DNA of 64,000 bases, taken from positions 5,332,001 through 5,396,000 of the forward strand of contig NZ_CP017157.1 in the NCBI RefSeq assembly GCF_001729485.1, given 5' to 3'. This DNA comes from Streptomyces lydicus. Lineage in GTDB: Bacteria; Actinomycetota; Actinomycetes; Streptomycetales; Streptomycetaceae. Positions 8,546-17,784 of the stretch are shown piece after piece. The first letter of the stretch is position 1, and each line of letters starts with the position of its first letter. Made by a program: the position numbers and the translations under genes. Below the pieces are notes generated by a model, which was given only the letters and a program-made list of their open reading frames with translations, did not search any database and was not told the origin of the DNA.

Positions 8546-8884
8546 TCAGGCGGCGGCCTTTCCGGCGGCGGCCGTCGCCGAGGCGTCGTAGTCGGCGGCG
8601 ACCCCGGGGACCAGCACGGTGTCCCCCTCGATGTGCCGGGTGCGCAGCGGAAGGATTTCCCGGTAGGCGGGAGAGTCGTACCAGGCCCGGGCCTCGGCCA
8701 TCCCCGGGAACTCGATCACGACGACGAAGCCGGGCCAGCTGCCCTCCACGACCTCCACCTGGGCGTTGTGCACCCGGAACCACCCGCCGAACGGCGCCAT
8801 GGTCGCCTGGACCCGGTCCATGTACGCGGCGATGTCCGCGTGCGGCGCGGCGGGACGGAGGTGCGCGATGGCGAAGGCGCTCAT
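8546..8884 (-). CDS. DUF1330 protein
   Basis: A 112-residue protein of the DUF1330 ferredoxin-like (dimeric alpha/beta barrel) family. It shows the usual MSAFAIAHLRP start, a central FVVVIEFPGMAEARAWYDSPAY block and a final ILPLR region. The function of the family is unsettled. The ATG at 8884 is preferred because AGAGAGG lies upstream; the frame extends further to 8959 without one. A short Ala-rich tail closes the protein. It is a single gene, co-directional with the nuclease-TerD gene 180 bp downstream. Confidence 0.87.
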   Translation of the reverse strand: MSAFAIAHLRPAAPHADIAAYMDRVQATMAPFGGWFRVHNAQVEVVEGSWPGFVVVIEFPGMAEARAWYDSPAYREILPLRTRHIEGDTVLVPGVAADYDASATAAAGKAAA

Positions 8885-9056
8885 GAGTGCTGCCTCTCTC
8901 TTCGGCGGACGGCGCTCGCGGTGCCGTCCACGTTTCGGCGGTTGCTTCGCGGTCCACATTTCCAGCCGTGGGCGGGCGGGTCGATTACCTCCGGAGTCAT
9001 TACGGAGTCATCGCCGGCTGCCCGTCGTATCCGGAACGTCGCGAAGGGAACGCGTC

Positions 9057-11165
9057 ATGGATGACCTGCTGCACTTCCGGGCCGCCGGGACCGGCCTGGT
9101 GCTGGATGTGTCCGGGAACGGTCTGCCGCGCGTCGTGCACTGGGGCGCCGACCTCGGGGAGTGCGGGCCGGGCGGGCTCGCCGGGCTGCTGGCCGCCGAC
9201 GTCGCGCAGACCGTGCCCAACGCGCTGGACGAGCCGGTCCCGTTGAGCGTGCTGCCGCAGCAGTCGGCCGGCTGGCCCGGTACGCCGGGGATGGCCGGGC
9301 ACCGGGCCGGCTCGGCGGCGGCGCCCGCGTTCGCGGCGCGCACCCGGACCGTGGACGAGGGGCGGCGCCGGCTGACGGTGACGGCGGCGGACCACGACGG
9401 CGGGCTGGCGCTCACCCTGGAGATCGAGCTGACCGGGGCCGGGCTGGTGCGGCTGCGCGCCGAGGTCACCAACACCGGCGCGGACGGCTACCACCTCACC
9501 GAGCTGGCGCCCGCCCTGCCCGTACCGTCGCAGGCCACCGAGATTCTCGACCTGACCGGCCGGCACCTGCGTGAACGCGCCCCGCAGCGGCACGCGTTCA
9601 CGCTCGGCACCCATCTGCGGGAGAACCGGCGCGGGCGCACCGGCAGCGACGCCACGCTGCTGCAGATCGCCGGGACGGCGGGCTTCGGCTTCCGCTCCGG
9701 TGAGGTGTGGGGACTGCACGTCGCCTGGAGCGGCAACCACCGCTCGCTGGCCGAGCGCACCCCGGCCGGACAGGCCGTACTGGCCGGCGGCGAACTGCTG
9801 CTGCCGGGCGAGGTCCTGCTGGCGCCCGGCGAGAGCTACCGCTCCCCCTGGATCTACGGCTCCTACGGGCGGCACGGCCTGGACGAGCTGGCCGGCCGCT
9901 TCCACCGCCACCTGCGCGCCCGCGCCACCCACCCCACGGCCCCGCGTCCGGTCACCCTCAACACCTGGGAGGCGGTCTACTTCGAGCAGGACCTGGCCAC
10001 GCTGGAACGGCTGGCGCGGGCGGCGGCCGAGGTGGGCGCGGAGCGGTTCGTGCTGGACGACGGGTGGTTCAAGGGGCGGCGGGACGACCGGGCCGGACTC
10101 GGCGACTGGTACGTGGACCCGGACGTCTGGCCCGACGGTCTGCATCCGCTGGTCGACGCCGTGCGGGGGCTGGGGCTGCGGTTCGGGCTGTGGGTGGAGC
10201 CGGAGATGGTCAACCCGGACTCGGATCTGGCCCGCGCGCACCCCGACTGGATCCTGGCCGCGTCCCCGTCCCGGATGCCGCCCCCGTCCCGTCACCAACA
10301 GGTCCTCGCACTGGCCCGCCCGGACGCGTACGCGTGGGTGCTCGGCCGGCTGGACGCGCTGCTGCGCGAGTACCGCATCGACTACCTCAAGTGGGACCAC
10401 AACCGTGATCTGGTGGACGCGGCCGCGCACGCGCAGACGGCGGCCGTCTACCGGCTGATGGACGAGCTGCGGGCCCGCCATCCGGGGCTGGAGATCGAGT
10501 CCTGCTCGTCGGGCGGCGGCCGGGTGGACCTGGGCGTGCTGGAGCGCACCGACCGGGTGTGGACGAGCGACTGCCTCGACGCGCTGGAGCGGCAGCGGAT
10601 CCAGCGCTGGACCGGGCTGCTGCTGCCGCCCGAGCTGCTCGGGGCGCACGTGGGAGCGCCGGTGTCGCACACCACCGGACGCACCCACACCCTGGACTTC
10701 CGGGCCGGGACGGCGCTGTTCGGCCACTTCGGGATCGAATGGGACCTGACCGCGGCGACCCCGGCGGAGCGGGCCCGGCTGGCGGAGTGGGTGGCGCTGT
10801 ACAAGGAGCTGCGGCCGCTGCTGCACGGCGGGACGGTGGTCCGCGGCGCACACCCCGACCCGGCGCTGTGGGTGCACGGCGTGGTGGCCCCGGACGCCGG
10901 GCGGGCGGTGTTCGCGCTGGTGCAGATGGCGACGAGCGTGCAGGCCCCGGCGGGCCGGGTGCGGCTGCCGGGGCTGGATCCGGACGCGGCGTACCGCCTG
11001 GCGCCGCTGCCGCCCGGGGACCGTCCCGAGGGACCGTTCACCTCCGCGCTGCCGTGGTGGGAGGAGGGCGTGACGCTGCCGGGCCGGGTGCTGGCGGAGG
11101 TGGGCGTGCAGGCGCCGACGCTGTTCCCGGAGCGGCTGGTGCTGCTGGAGGCGGTACGCGGGTGA
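9057..11165 (+). CDS. GH36 alpha-galactosidase, cytosolic
   Basis: This enzyme releases terminal alpha-linked galactose from raffinose-type or galactomannan oligosaccharides. At 702 residues it matches family GH36. It has an N-terminal beta-sandwich, then a TIM barrel with FVLDDGWFKGRRDD and GLWVEPEMVNPDSDL. KWDHNRDL carries the nucleophile (Asp447), and the proton donor lies in WTSDCLD (Asp505). No signal peptide is present, so it should act on imported oligosaccharides. The ATG at 9057 follows a GAAGGGAA ribosome site. No sugar transporter is adjacent; the next glycosidases (GH105 and GH29) are exported, so a plant or mucin glycan programme is possible but not proven. Confidence 0.94.
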   Translation: MDDLLHFRAAGTGLVLDVSGNGLPRVVHWGADLGECGPGGLAGLLAADVAQTVPNALDEPVPLSVLPQQSAGWPGTPGMAGHRAGSAAAPAFAARTRTVDEGRRRLTVTAADHDGGLALTLEIELTGAGLVRLRAEVTNTGADGYHLTELAPALPVPSQATEILDLTGRHLRERAPQRHAFTLGTHLRENRRGRTGSDATLLQIAGTAGFGFRSGEVWGLHVAWSGNHRSLAERTPAGQAVLAGGELLLPGEVLLAPGESYRSPWIYGSYGRHGLDELAGRFHRHLRARATHPTAPRPVTLNTWEAVYFEQDLATLERLARAAAEVGAERFVLDDGWFKGRRDDRAGLGDWYVDPDVWPDGLHPLVDAVRGLGLRFGLWVEPEMVNPDSDLARAHPDWILAASPSRMPPPSRHQQVLALARPDAYAWVLGRLDALLREYRIDYLKWDHNRDLVDAAAHAQTAAVYRLMDELRARHPGLEIESCSSGGGRVDLGVLERTDRVWTSDCLDALERQRIQRWTGLLLPPELLGAHVGAPVSHTTGRTHTLDFRAGTALFGHFGIEWDLTAATPAERARLAEWVALYKELRPLLHGGTVVRGAHPDPALWVHGVVAPDAGRAVFALVQMATSVQAPAGRVRLPGLDPDAAYRLAPLPPGDRPEGPFTSALPWWEEGVTLPGRVLAEVGVQAPTLFPERLVLLEAVRG

Positions 11166-11168
11166 GCG

Positions 11169-11215
11169 GGGCGGGCCGGGGAGTGCCGGGCCGGCGCCAC
11201 GCCCCGGGCCCGCCC
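11169..11215. terminator. Hairpin between convergent GH36 and GH105 genes
   Basis: A GC-rich stem (11169-11181 with 11202-11215, one bulged base) lies just after the alpha-galactosidase stop, between two converging genes. There is no T-run, as is common in streptomycetes. Confidence 0.5.
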
Positions 11216-11243
11216 GGACCACCACGGCCGGGTTGACGTGCCG

Positions 11244-12389
11244 TCAGTTCTCGCCCAGGGCCACCAGTTCCGTGCCGGCCAGCAGGAAGGCACCGACCCC
11301 GAAGTCGGCGGTGGAGTCCCGGGTGACCGGCTGACCGGACTCCGGCCGGTCACCGACGCTCTGGACGTAGCCGAGGACGCCGTCGGGCCGCACGGCGGTC
11401 GTGGCCAGCGCGTGCCAGGCGCGGGCGGCCACCGGCCGGTAGGTGCCGCGCGGGACGAGGCCGGCGCGCAGTGCGTACGCCGTCGCGAAGGTGAAGAAGG
11501 CGGTGCCGCTGGTCTCCGGTCCCGGGAGGTGCGCGGGGTCGGCGAGGTTCACGTTCCAGAAGCCGTCGGAACGCTGGACCGCGCGCAGCGCCGCCAACTC
11601 CCGTACCAGCGTGGCACGGTAGGCGCGGACCGGGGCGAAGTCGTCGGGAAGTACGGCGAGCACCTTGGCGTGGGCGGCGGCGACCCAGCCGTTGCCGCGC
11701 GACCACAGGACGGGTTTGCCGTTCGGGGAGGATATGCCGCCCGGCAGGAACCGCTTGTCGCGGTACCACAGGCCGCTGCCGGGGTCGTGGAGGCCGGGGC
11801 CGCCCTCCGCGTTCCTGGTGTGGGTGTAGAGCGCGTGCATCGCGTCCCAGCAGGCGGGGTCGTCGCGCAGCGCGCCGAGCCGGGCGAACGGCGGCATCGC
11901 CATGTGCAGCGCGTCGTCCCACCACCAGTCGTCGTGCTTCTCCGCCGAGGTGGCGACCATCCGCCGCACGGAGTCCTCGATGGCGGCGATCTTGGTTGGG
12001 TCGGGTGCGGCGTCCAGCGCGTAGAGGTCGAGGTAGGTCTGCCCCGCGCAGTGGTCGTCGGCGTGCCGGGTGGTGACGCCGTTGTGCAGCCCGTAGGCGT
12101 GCCGCTCGGCCCAGTCGCGGGCGTAGGCCAGGTAGCGGGGTTCGCGGGTGAGGCGGTGCAGCGCCATCAGCCCGCTGAAGAAGGTGGCGCGGGCCCACTG
12201 GTTGTCGCCGGGGTCGGGGTGCGCGCCGATCCAGTGGTCGGCGACCTTGCGCAGCACGGCGACGATCTCGGCACGGGCCGGCATCCGGTCCTGCGGCCGG
12301 CGGACGGGTGCGGCGGCGGCCGGGCGGGCGGACAGTGCGGTACCGGCCGTCAGTGCGGCGCCGGTGGTGAGGAATTTCCGGCGTTCCAT
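11244..12389 (-). CDS. GH105-type unsaturated rhamnogalacturonyl/glucuronyl hydrolase, Tat-exported
   Basis: A 381-residue enzyme with a twin-arginine signal (MERRKFLTTGAALTAGTAL) followed by an Ala-rich cleavage region. The mature part looks like the (alpha/alpha)6-barrel family GH105: ADDHCAGQTYLDLY, WWWDDALHMAMPPFARLG with the expected Asp, VLWSRGNGWVAAA and DSTADFGVGAFLLAG. Such enzymes remove unsaturated uronic acid from pectin-lyase products (rhamnogalacturonan or related glycans). The ATG at 12389 has AGAGGTGG upstream; a longer frame to 12563 lacks a signal. It converges with the alpha-galactosidase. Confidence 0.9.
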   Translation of the reverse strand: MERRKFLTTGAALTAGTALSARPAAAAPVRRPQDRMPARAEIVAVLRKVADHWIGAHPDPGDNQWARATFFSGLMALHRLTREPRYLAYARDWAERHAYGLHNGVTTRHADDHCAGQTYLDLYALDAAPDPTKIAAIEDSVRRMVATSAEKHDDWWWDDALHMAMPPFARLGALRDDPACWDAMHALYTHTRNAEGGPGLHDPGSGLWYRDKRFLPGGISSPNGKPVLWSRGNGWVAAAHAKVLAVLPDDFAPVRAYRATLVRELAALRAVQRSDGFWNVNLADPAHLPGPETSGTAFFTFATAYALRAGLVPRGTYRPVAARAWHALATTAVRPDGVLGYVQSVGDRPESGQPVTRDSTADFGVGAFLLAGTELVALGEN

Positions 12390-12941
12390 GAACCACCTCT
12401 CCGGGAGGATGTGCCGCCACAGACAGCCCGTACGCATACATGAACTCGGTTCCTGAATGTGACGGATGGCGGGAACATCGTGACAGGCAACTCGCCTTCG
12501 CGGAAGGCCCTTTGAGGCACCGGCGGGACGGCTCCGCCACCGACGGCGCGTTGCCAACCGCACCTTTGTGGCATTACCTTGATCGGGTGACTACCGGGTC
12601 GGCCATGGGCCATGAGCGAGTGAGGTTCCCGGTCACCACGTGACCGCGCGGCGGGCCACCAGGGCCCCGCCCCTCCGCTCTTCACCACCGCGCGCTCTTC
12701 GCTCCGCGCGCTTCCACGACGTGCGCCTTCCGCGCCGTCGCAGGCACGGGCCCTTCCGTCCCCGTGCTCTTCTTCCGCACATATCCCAGGCAGTGCACAC
12801 CACGTCGACCGTGCCTCGGTCCGTGGTCGCTGCGCCCTGCCCGGCGAACGCTCCGCCAGGACGTCCGCCGGGCCGATTCGTCCTGCCCGCGCACCGTTCG
12901 CGGGCGCATCGACACTTCCCTCTCCGGAGTAACAACACCCC
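12390..12941. other. Divergent intergenic region
   Basis: These 552 bp separate the minus-strand GH105 gene from the plus-strand fusion oxidoreductase. No frame here has a recognisable product or steady third-position GC. Patches near 12425-12480 and 12560-12590 are less GC-rich and probably hold the promoters. No strong palindrome was found. Confidence 0.5.
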
Positions 12942-13781
12942 ATGTCAATGGACTTCAACCAGCAGGTCATCGAGGAATTCCGGGCCAACGGCGGGCGCGT
13001 GGGCGGCCCGTTCGAAGGCGGCCGGCTGCTTCTGCTCACCACCACCGGCGCCCGGTCCGGCGTACGGCACACCACCCCGCTCGGCTACCTGGCCGACGGC
13101 GGCGGACGGGTCCTGGTCATCGCCTCCGCCGGGGGCGCCCCGAAGCACCCGGCCTGGTACCACAACCTGGTCGCCCACCCCCAGGTCACCGTCGAGGCCG
13201 GGGTCTTCACCTACGAGGCCCGGGCCGTCGTCCTGGAGGGCGCCGAACGCGACCGGGCCTTCGCCCGGGCGGCCGAGGCCGACCCCGGCTGGTCCGCCTA
13301 CCAGTCCAGGTCCGGCCGGGTGCTGCCCGTCGTCGCCCTGGAGGAGATCCCCGGCGGGCCGCCCCGGATCTCCGCCGCCTCCCCGGGCGCGGCGCTCAAG
13401 GCGGTGCACGACGGTTTCCGCCGCGAACTCGCCCTGATCCGCGCGGAGACAGCCGCCTCGGGCGCCGGGCTCGGTGCACAGCTCCGGGTGAACTGCCTGA
13501 CCCTGTGCCAGGGCCTGCACAACCACCACACCGGCGAGGAACGCGGCATGTTCCCGATGCTGGGGCGGCACCACCCCGCCCTCGCCCCGGCGCTGGAGCG
13601 GATGCGCGAGGAACACGCGACGCTCGCGGCGCTCCTCGCCGAACTCCGGCAGGTCCTCGCGGCGGAGGACACCGACCCCGCGGCACTGAGCGCCGAGGTC
13701 GACCGCCTCACCACCGCGGTGGAGGAGCATCTGACGTACGAGGAGGAGGTGTTGATCCCGGTGCTGGATGCCCCCTGCTGA
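12942..13781 (+). CDS. Deazaflavin-dependent nitroreductase (Ddn/DUF385) fused to a hemerythrin domain
   Basis: A 279-residue two-domain protein. Residues 1-145 are a split-barrel Ddn-like F420-dependent oxidoreductase: LLLLTTTGARSG, KHPAWYHNLVAHPQVTVE and SRSGRVLPVVALEE. Residues about 150-279 are a hemerythrin HHE four-helix domain; candidate iron ligands lie in VHDGFRRE, LHNHHTGEE, REEHATL and VEEHLTYEEE. F420-dependent relatives reduce nitro compounds or quinones, while hemerythrin domains bind O2, NO or iron. The pairing suggests redox or nitrosative-stress work, which is inference. Two ATGs (12942, 12948) are possible; GGAG lies about twelve bases before the first. Confidence 0.9.
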   Translation: MSMDFNQQVIEEFRANGGRVGGPFEGGRLLLLTTTGARSGVRHTTPLGYLADGGGRVLVIASAGGAPKHPAWYHNLVAHPQVTVEAGVFTYEARAVVLEGAERDRAFARAAEADPGWSAYQSRSGRVLPVVALEEIPGGPPRISAASPGAALKAVHDGFRRELALIRAETAASGAGLGAQLRVNCLTLCQGLHNHHTGEERGMFPMLGRHHPALAPALERMREEHATLAALLAELRQVLAAEDTDPAALSAEVDRLTTAVEEHLTYEEEVLIPVLDAPC

Positions 13782-13814
13782 GTCCTGACCGGCGGTGGGC
13801 GGGCACCGCGCGGC

Positions 13815-15377
13815 TCAGATCGTGCCGTCGCGTCCCGCCCAGTACGGGTCCCGCAGCCGCCGCTTGAACAGCTTTCCCGACTCGTCGCGCGGGAGCCGCT
13901 GCTCGAACACCACGGCCCGGGGGACCTTGTAGCCGGCGAGCCGCTCGGCGACATGGGCCCGTACCGCCGCCGCGCCGAGGTGCACACCGGCCTCGGTCTC
14001 CAGGTGGGCGGCGAGCACCTCGCCGAACTCCTCGTCGGGGATCCCGAACACCGCGGCGTCCCGCACCCCGTCGAGGGCGAGCAGCGCACCCTCGATCTCC
14101 GCGGGATAGATGTTGACGCCACCGGAGATGACCATGTCGTGGCGGCGGTCGCTGAGGTAGAGGAAACCGTCCTCGTCGAGGTGGCCGATGTCGCCGATGG
14201 TGACGTACCCGGGCAGGCCCGGCGCCTCCATGGCGGCGCGCTTGTCCGGGTCGCCGAGGTAGGTGAACTGCGGCCATTCGTCGGCGGGTTTGAGGTAGAT
14301 GTCGCCGGTGGTCCCGGCGGGCAGCGGCCGCCCGTCGGGGCCGAGCACCTCGACGGCGCCGGTGCCGGAGGCCCGCCCGACGGTGCCGGGGTGGGCCAGC
14401 CACTCCGCGCTGTCGCACCACGTGACGGCGCCGGTCTCACTGCCGCCGTAGTACTCCCGCAGGACCGGTCCCAGCCAGTCGATCATGGCGTGTTTGATGT
14501 GCGGCGGGCAGGGCGCCGCGGCGTGCACGACGGAGGTGAGCGACGACAGGTCGTAGCGCTCGCGCACCTCCTTGGGGAGCCGCAGCAGCCGGACGAACAT
14601 CGTGGGCACCACCTGCACCTGCTCGATGCGGTGGTGCTCGATCAGCCGCAGGAACTCCTCGGCGTCGAACCGCGGCATCAGCGTGATGTCCAGCCCCGCC
14701 GCGAGCGCGAGGACCGCGTGCTGGCTGGGCGAGGCGTGGTAGAGCGGCGCGGGGATCAGCGTGCGGCCGCCGGGGGCCACCGCGAAGTACTCCAGGAACC
14801 GTTCCACGGCCGAGGCCAGCCGGTCCGCGGGGACCGGCTCGCGCAGGACCCCCTTGGGACGCCCGGTGGTTCCGGAGCTGTAGATGACGGTCGGCGGACG
14901 CTCGGCGGCGGGCTGCGCCAGCGGTTCCCAGCCCGCCAGCCAGTCGTCGAGCAGCGGATGGGCGCCGGTGGGCGGTGGCGCGGCGAGGCCGCAGGCGGCC
15001 GCGAGACCGGCGGGTACGGCGGCCTCGACGATCCGTACGCCCTCGGGGAGCACGGCGCCGACCGCCTCGATCAGGTCGGTGTGCGCGAAGACCACCTTGC
15101 TGCCGCTGTCGGTGAGCACATGCCGCAACTCGTCCTGCTTGAAGTGCCAGTTGACCGGGACGGCGCAGGCGCCGAGCAGGGCCGCGCCGGCGGTGATCTC
15201 CAGGTGGGCGGGCTCATTGCGCAGGACCACGGCGATCCGGTCGCCCGGCCCGACTCCTGCTGCCCGCAGCCCGGTGGCGATCCGCGCGGCCCGTTCGAGA
15301 AAGGCCGGATAGCCGCGTTCTTGGCCCGCGCAGCGGATGGCCGGGGCTCCGGCGTCGGACGGTACTACGGCTTCCAC
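13815..15377 (-). CDS. Acyl-CoA/AMP-binding ligase
   Basis: A 520-residue member of the ANL superfamily that activates a carboxylic acid as acyl-AMP and then, in this branch, transfers it to CoA. The P-loop-like motif YSSGTTGRPKG, YYGGSETGAV, GDIGHLDEDGFLYLSDR and the C-terminal KVPRAVVF...RDESGKLFKRRL with the catalytic Lys are present. The GTG at 15377 has GGGAGG six bases upstream, so the longer frame to 15494 is not used. It resembles FadD/4-coumarate-type ligases; the acid is unknown. It stands alone, convergent with the hemerythrin fusion. Confidence 0.9.
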   Translation of the reverse strand: MEAVVPSDAGAPAIRCAGQERGYPAFLERAARIATGLRAAGVGPGDRIAVVLRNEPAHLEITAGAALLGACAVPVNWHFKQDELRHVLTDSGSKVVFAHTDLIEAVGAVLPEGVRIVEAAVPAGLAAACGLAAPPPTGAHPLLDDWLAGWEPLAQPAAERPPTVIYSSGTTGRPKGVLREPVPADRLASAVERFLEYFAVAPGGRTLIPAPLYHASPSQHAVLALAAGLDITLMPRFDAEEFLRLIEHHRIEQVQVVPTMFVRLLRLPKEVRERYDLSSLTSVVHAAAPCPPHIKHAMIDWLGPVLREYYGGSETGAVTWCDSAEWLAHPGTVGRASGTGAVEVLGPDGRPLPAGTTGDIYLKPADEWPQFTYLGDPDKRAAMEAPGLPGYVTIGDIGHLDEDGFLYLSDRRHDMVISGGVNIYPAEIEGALLALDGVRDAAVFGIPDEEFGEVLAAHLETEAGVHLGAAAVRAHVAERLAGYKVPRAVVFEQRLPRDESGKLFKRRLRDPYWAGRDGTI

Positions 15378-15697
15378 GGGTGCCTCCCAGGACTGCGACC
15401 GGCGCCGCTCATTGAACCGGCTGCCCCGGCCGTTCGCCAGGGCGCCCACCGCCGGGCGGCGCGCCCCGGGAACGCACCGTACGCATTCAGCCATCCGTCA
15501 CCGTCGCCGCGATGAGATCCGAGGTATCGGACCTGTTCGCGCTTCACTCCGCCAAATCGCGGCTGATTTCAGGGAGTTGCTCCGATGTTTATCGTTCCCA
15601 GGGTCTTCCGGTCCGGGCGGCGGGCCTGCACCATGCGGGAGCGCACGAGGCACGCACCGGATCGACCGAGATGACCGTCCGACCCGAGGAGCGAGCG
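15378..15697. promoter_or_regulatory. Divergent promoter region, ligase and fucosidase
   Basis: This 320-bp gap lies between two genes reading outward. It becomes clearly less GC-rich from about 15530 to 15600. CGAT (15583-15586) and ATCG (15591-15594) form a short dyad around GTTT in that patch, a plausible operator for the exported fucosidase. No coding frame is convincing. Confidence 0.35.
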
Positions 15698-17548
15698 ATG
15701 CACAGCCGCCCGAAACCCTTCCGCGCACCGGTGGTTCTGGCCGCACCGGTCGCCCTGCTGCTGGCCGCCGGCGGCCCGGTGGCCGCCGCGCATCCCCCGG
15801 CACCCGCCACGCGGCCCCCCGCGCGCACCGCCGCGGGCCCCGGCACCAACCACGCGACCGACGACCCGTTCACCGCCGCGCGCACCTCGTGGTGGCGGCA
15901 GGACCGCTTCGGGATGTTCATCCACTTCGGCGCGTACTCGAATCTGGAGGGCGAGTACACCCGGCCGGACGGCACCGTCTGCCGCAACGCGGAGTGGATC
16001 GAGCGCGAATGCGGGATACCCGCGGCGGAGTACGAGAAGCAGGCGGCGACCTTCGACCCGTCCGCCTTCGATGCCGAGGCGATCGTCCGGGCCGCCAAGG
16101 ACGCCGGCCAGCGCTACCTCGTCATCACGGCCAAGCACCATGACGGCTATGCGATGTGGCCGACGAAGCAGAACACCTGGAACCTGCGCGACCACTCCGC
16201 CTTCGACCCGCACCGCGACATCCTCGCCGAGCTGAAGAAGGCCGCCGACGCGGCCGGGATCAAGCTCGGCTTCTACTACTCGATCTGGGACTGGCACGAC
16301 CCGGACTTCGCCGACCCGGCGACCTTCCCGCGCTACAAGCAGCGGATGTACGGCCAGCTCAAGGAGCTGATCGACAACTACGACCCGGCGCTGCTGTGGT
16401 TCGACGGCGAATGGGACGCGGAGCGCCCGGCCAACCGCTGGTCCCGCCGGGACGGCGCCGACCTCCAGGCATATCTGCACGGCCTGAACCCCCGACTGAT
16501 CGTCAACAACCGCGTCGGCAAGCGCGAGGTCGTCGACGGCGACTTCGGCACCCCGGAACAGGAGATCCCCGCGGAACCGGTCGACGGACAGCTGTGGGAG
16601 AGCTGCATGACGCTCAACGACCACTGGGGCTTCGCCCGCTACGACACCCACTGGAAGTCGCCGGCCACCGTGGTGCGCAACCTGTTGGACGTGGCGAGCC
16701 GCGGCGGCAACTACCTGCTCAACGTAGGCCCGGACAAGTACGGCCGCATCCCGCAGCCGTCCGTCGACCGGCTGCGCGAGACCGGCCGCTGGCTGGCCGC
16801 GCACGGCCAGGGGGACGCGGTGTACGGGGCCGGGTACACCGGGCTGGTCGCCGCTCCCCCGTGGGGCACGGTCTCCCGGCGCGGCGACGTGCTGTACGCC
16901 GCCGTCACCTCCTGGCCGGCCGCCGGCACGCCCCTCCACCTCACCGCCAGGGCGCCCTTCGACATCACCTCGGCCCGGGTGGCGGGCAGCTCCCAGCGGG
17001 TACGGGTGGCCCGGTCCGGCGACGGCTTCGACCTCACCCCGTCCGGCGCGGCCACCGGTCCGCTCGCGAGCGTCTTGCGCCTGACGATCGAGCCGCCGGC
17101 CGCGGCACCGGCCGGCGACGGCACCGGGCTGACCGCGCGGAGCTGGGCGAACGACTCCTTCAGCGGTCCGCCGGCGGCGGTCACCGTCGATCCGACGGTG
17201 AACAAGTCCTACCGCTTCGACGGCTCACCGGACGCAGGCATCCCGGCCGATCACTTCAGCACCCGCTGGACCGGCTCCGTCCAGCCGCGCTTCGACGAGC
17301 CGTACACCTTCACCACCGTCTCCGACGACACCGTACGGCTGTGGATCGACGACCGGCTCGTGATCGACAGCACCACCCCGCACGGCCCGAAGGTGGACAA
17401 GGGCACGGTCGTCCTCAAGGCCGGGCACCGGCACCGCATCCGGATCGACTACACGGAGCGGACCGGTGAGGCGTACCTGAAGCTGCTGTGGTCCAGCCCG
17501 AGCCAGGCTCAGGAGATCGTTCCGCGGAGCCGGCTGCACGCCGACTGA
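15698..17548 (+). CDS. GH29 alpha-L-fucosidase with C-terminal PA14 domain, exported
   Basis: A 616-residue secreted enzyme that removes alpha-L-fucose from glycans. An N-terminal Sec signal (residues 1-32, ending AAA) precedes the GH29 barrel with FGMFIHFGAYSNLEGEY, VITAKHHDGYAMW and ALLWFDGEWDAE, whose Asp236 is the likely nucleophile; DVASRGGNYLLNVGPDKYG closes the domain. Residues about 480-612 form a PA14 domain, often a carbohydrate-binding module (FSTRWTGSVQPRFDEPYTF, VRLWIDDRLVID). The ATG at 15698 has GAGGAG seven bases upstream. It probably acts on plant xyloglucan or animal/fungal fucosyl glycans. No fucose-catabolic genes are nearby. Confidence 0.93.
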   Translation: MHSRPKPFRAPVVLAAPVALLLAAGGPVAAAHPPAPATRPPARTAAGPGTNHATDDPFTAARTSWWRQDRFGMFIHFGAYSNLEGEYTRPDGTVCRNAEWIERECGIPAAEYEKQAATFDPSAFDAEAIVRAAKDAGQRYLVITAKHHDGYAMWPTKQNTWNLRDHSAFDPHRDILAELKKAADAAGIKLGFYYSIWDWHDPDFADPATFPRYKQRMYGQLKELIDNYDPALLWFDGEWDAERPANRWSRRDGADLQAYLHGLNPRLIVNNRVGKREVVDGDFGTPEQEIPAEPVDGQLWESCMTLNDHWGFARYDTHWKSPATVVRNLLDVASRGGNYLLNVGPDKYGRIPQPSVDRLRETGRWLAAHGQGDAVYGAGYTGLVAAPPWGTVSRRGDVLYAAVTSWPAAGTPLHLTARAPFDITSARVAGSSQRVRVARSGDGFDLTPSGAATGPLASVLRLTIEPPAAAPAGDGTGLTARSWANDSFSGPPAAVTVDPTVNKSYRFDGSPDAGIPADHFSTRWTGSVQPRFDEPYTFTTVSDDTVRLWIDDRLVIDSTTPHGPKVDKGTVVLKAGHRHRIRIDYTERTGEAYLKLLWSSPSQAQEIVPRSRLHAD

Positions 17549-17660
17549 GCCCGCGCGAAGGGGTGCGGCCGACGGGCCGGAGGGGCGGGAGAACTCCCGC
17601 CTCCCGGCTGAGCCGTCCGGGTCAACGCCGGGGCGGCGGGCCGGGCCCGCTCCTGGGGCC

Positions 17661-17756
17661 ATGAGCCACGACGAGATCCTGCGGCTGCACGGCAAGGCCC
17701 TCGCGCTCTTCGGGAGCCGGGTGCACGGCGTCCGCGACGACCGGTGGGACGACCCG
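17661..17756 (+). pseudogene. Remnant of a TIGR03086-type (DinB/mycothiol-dependent) metal-binding protein
   Basis: The first 32 codons, starting at ATG 17661, read like the N-terminus of TIGR03086 metal-binding proteins (MSHDEILRLHGKALALFGSR, then VHGVRDDRWDDP). The family continues with a TPCTDWxVRxLVxH block, but here the frame switches to unrelated sequence after the Asp-Pro and ends at 17864 without it. The break falls about 30 bases before a strong dyad (17785-17824). This looks like a gene truncated by deletion. A GCGGGCC-rich leader gives no clear ribosome site. Confidence 0.6.
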
Positions 17757-17784
17757 GTCGCGGCTGCCGGGTCTGCTCGGGCGT

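Noticed and set aside
1..15377. A P450, acyl ligase and oxidoreductases forming a biosynthetic gene cluster
   Set aside because: They are scattered, on different strands, and no core synthase, NRPS, PKS, terpene cyclase or RiPP enzyme is present.
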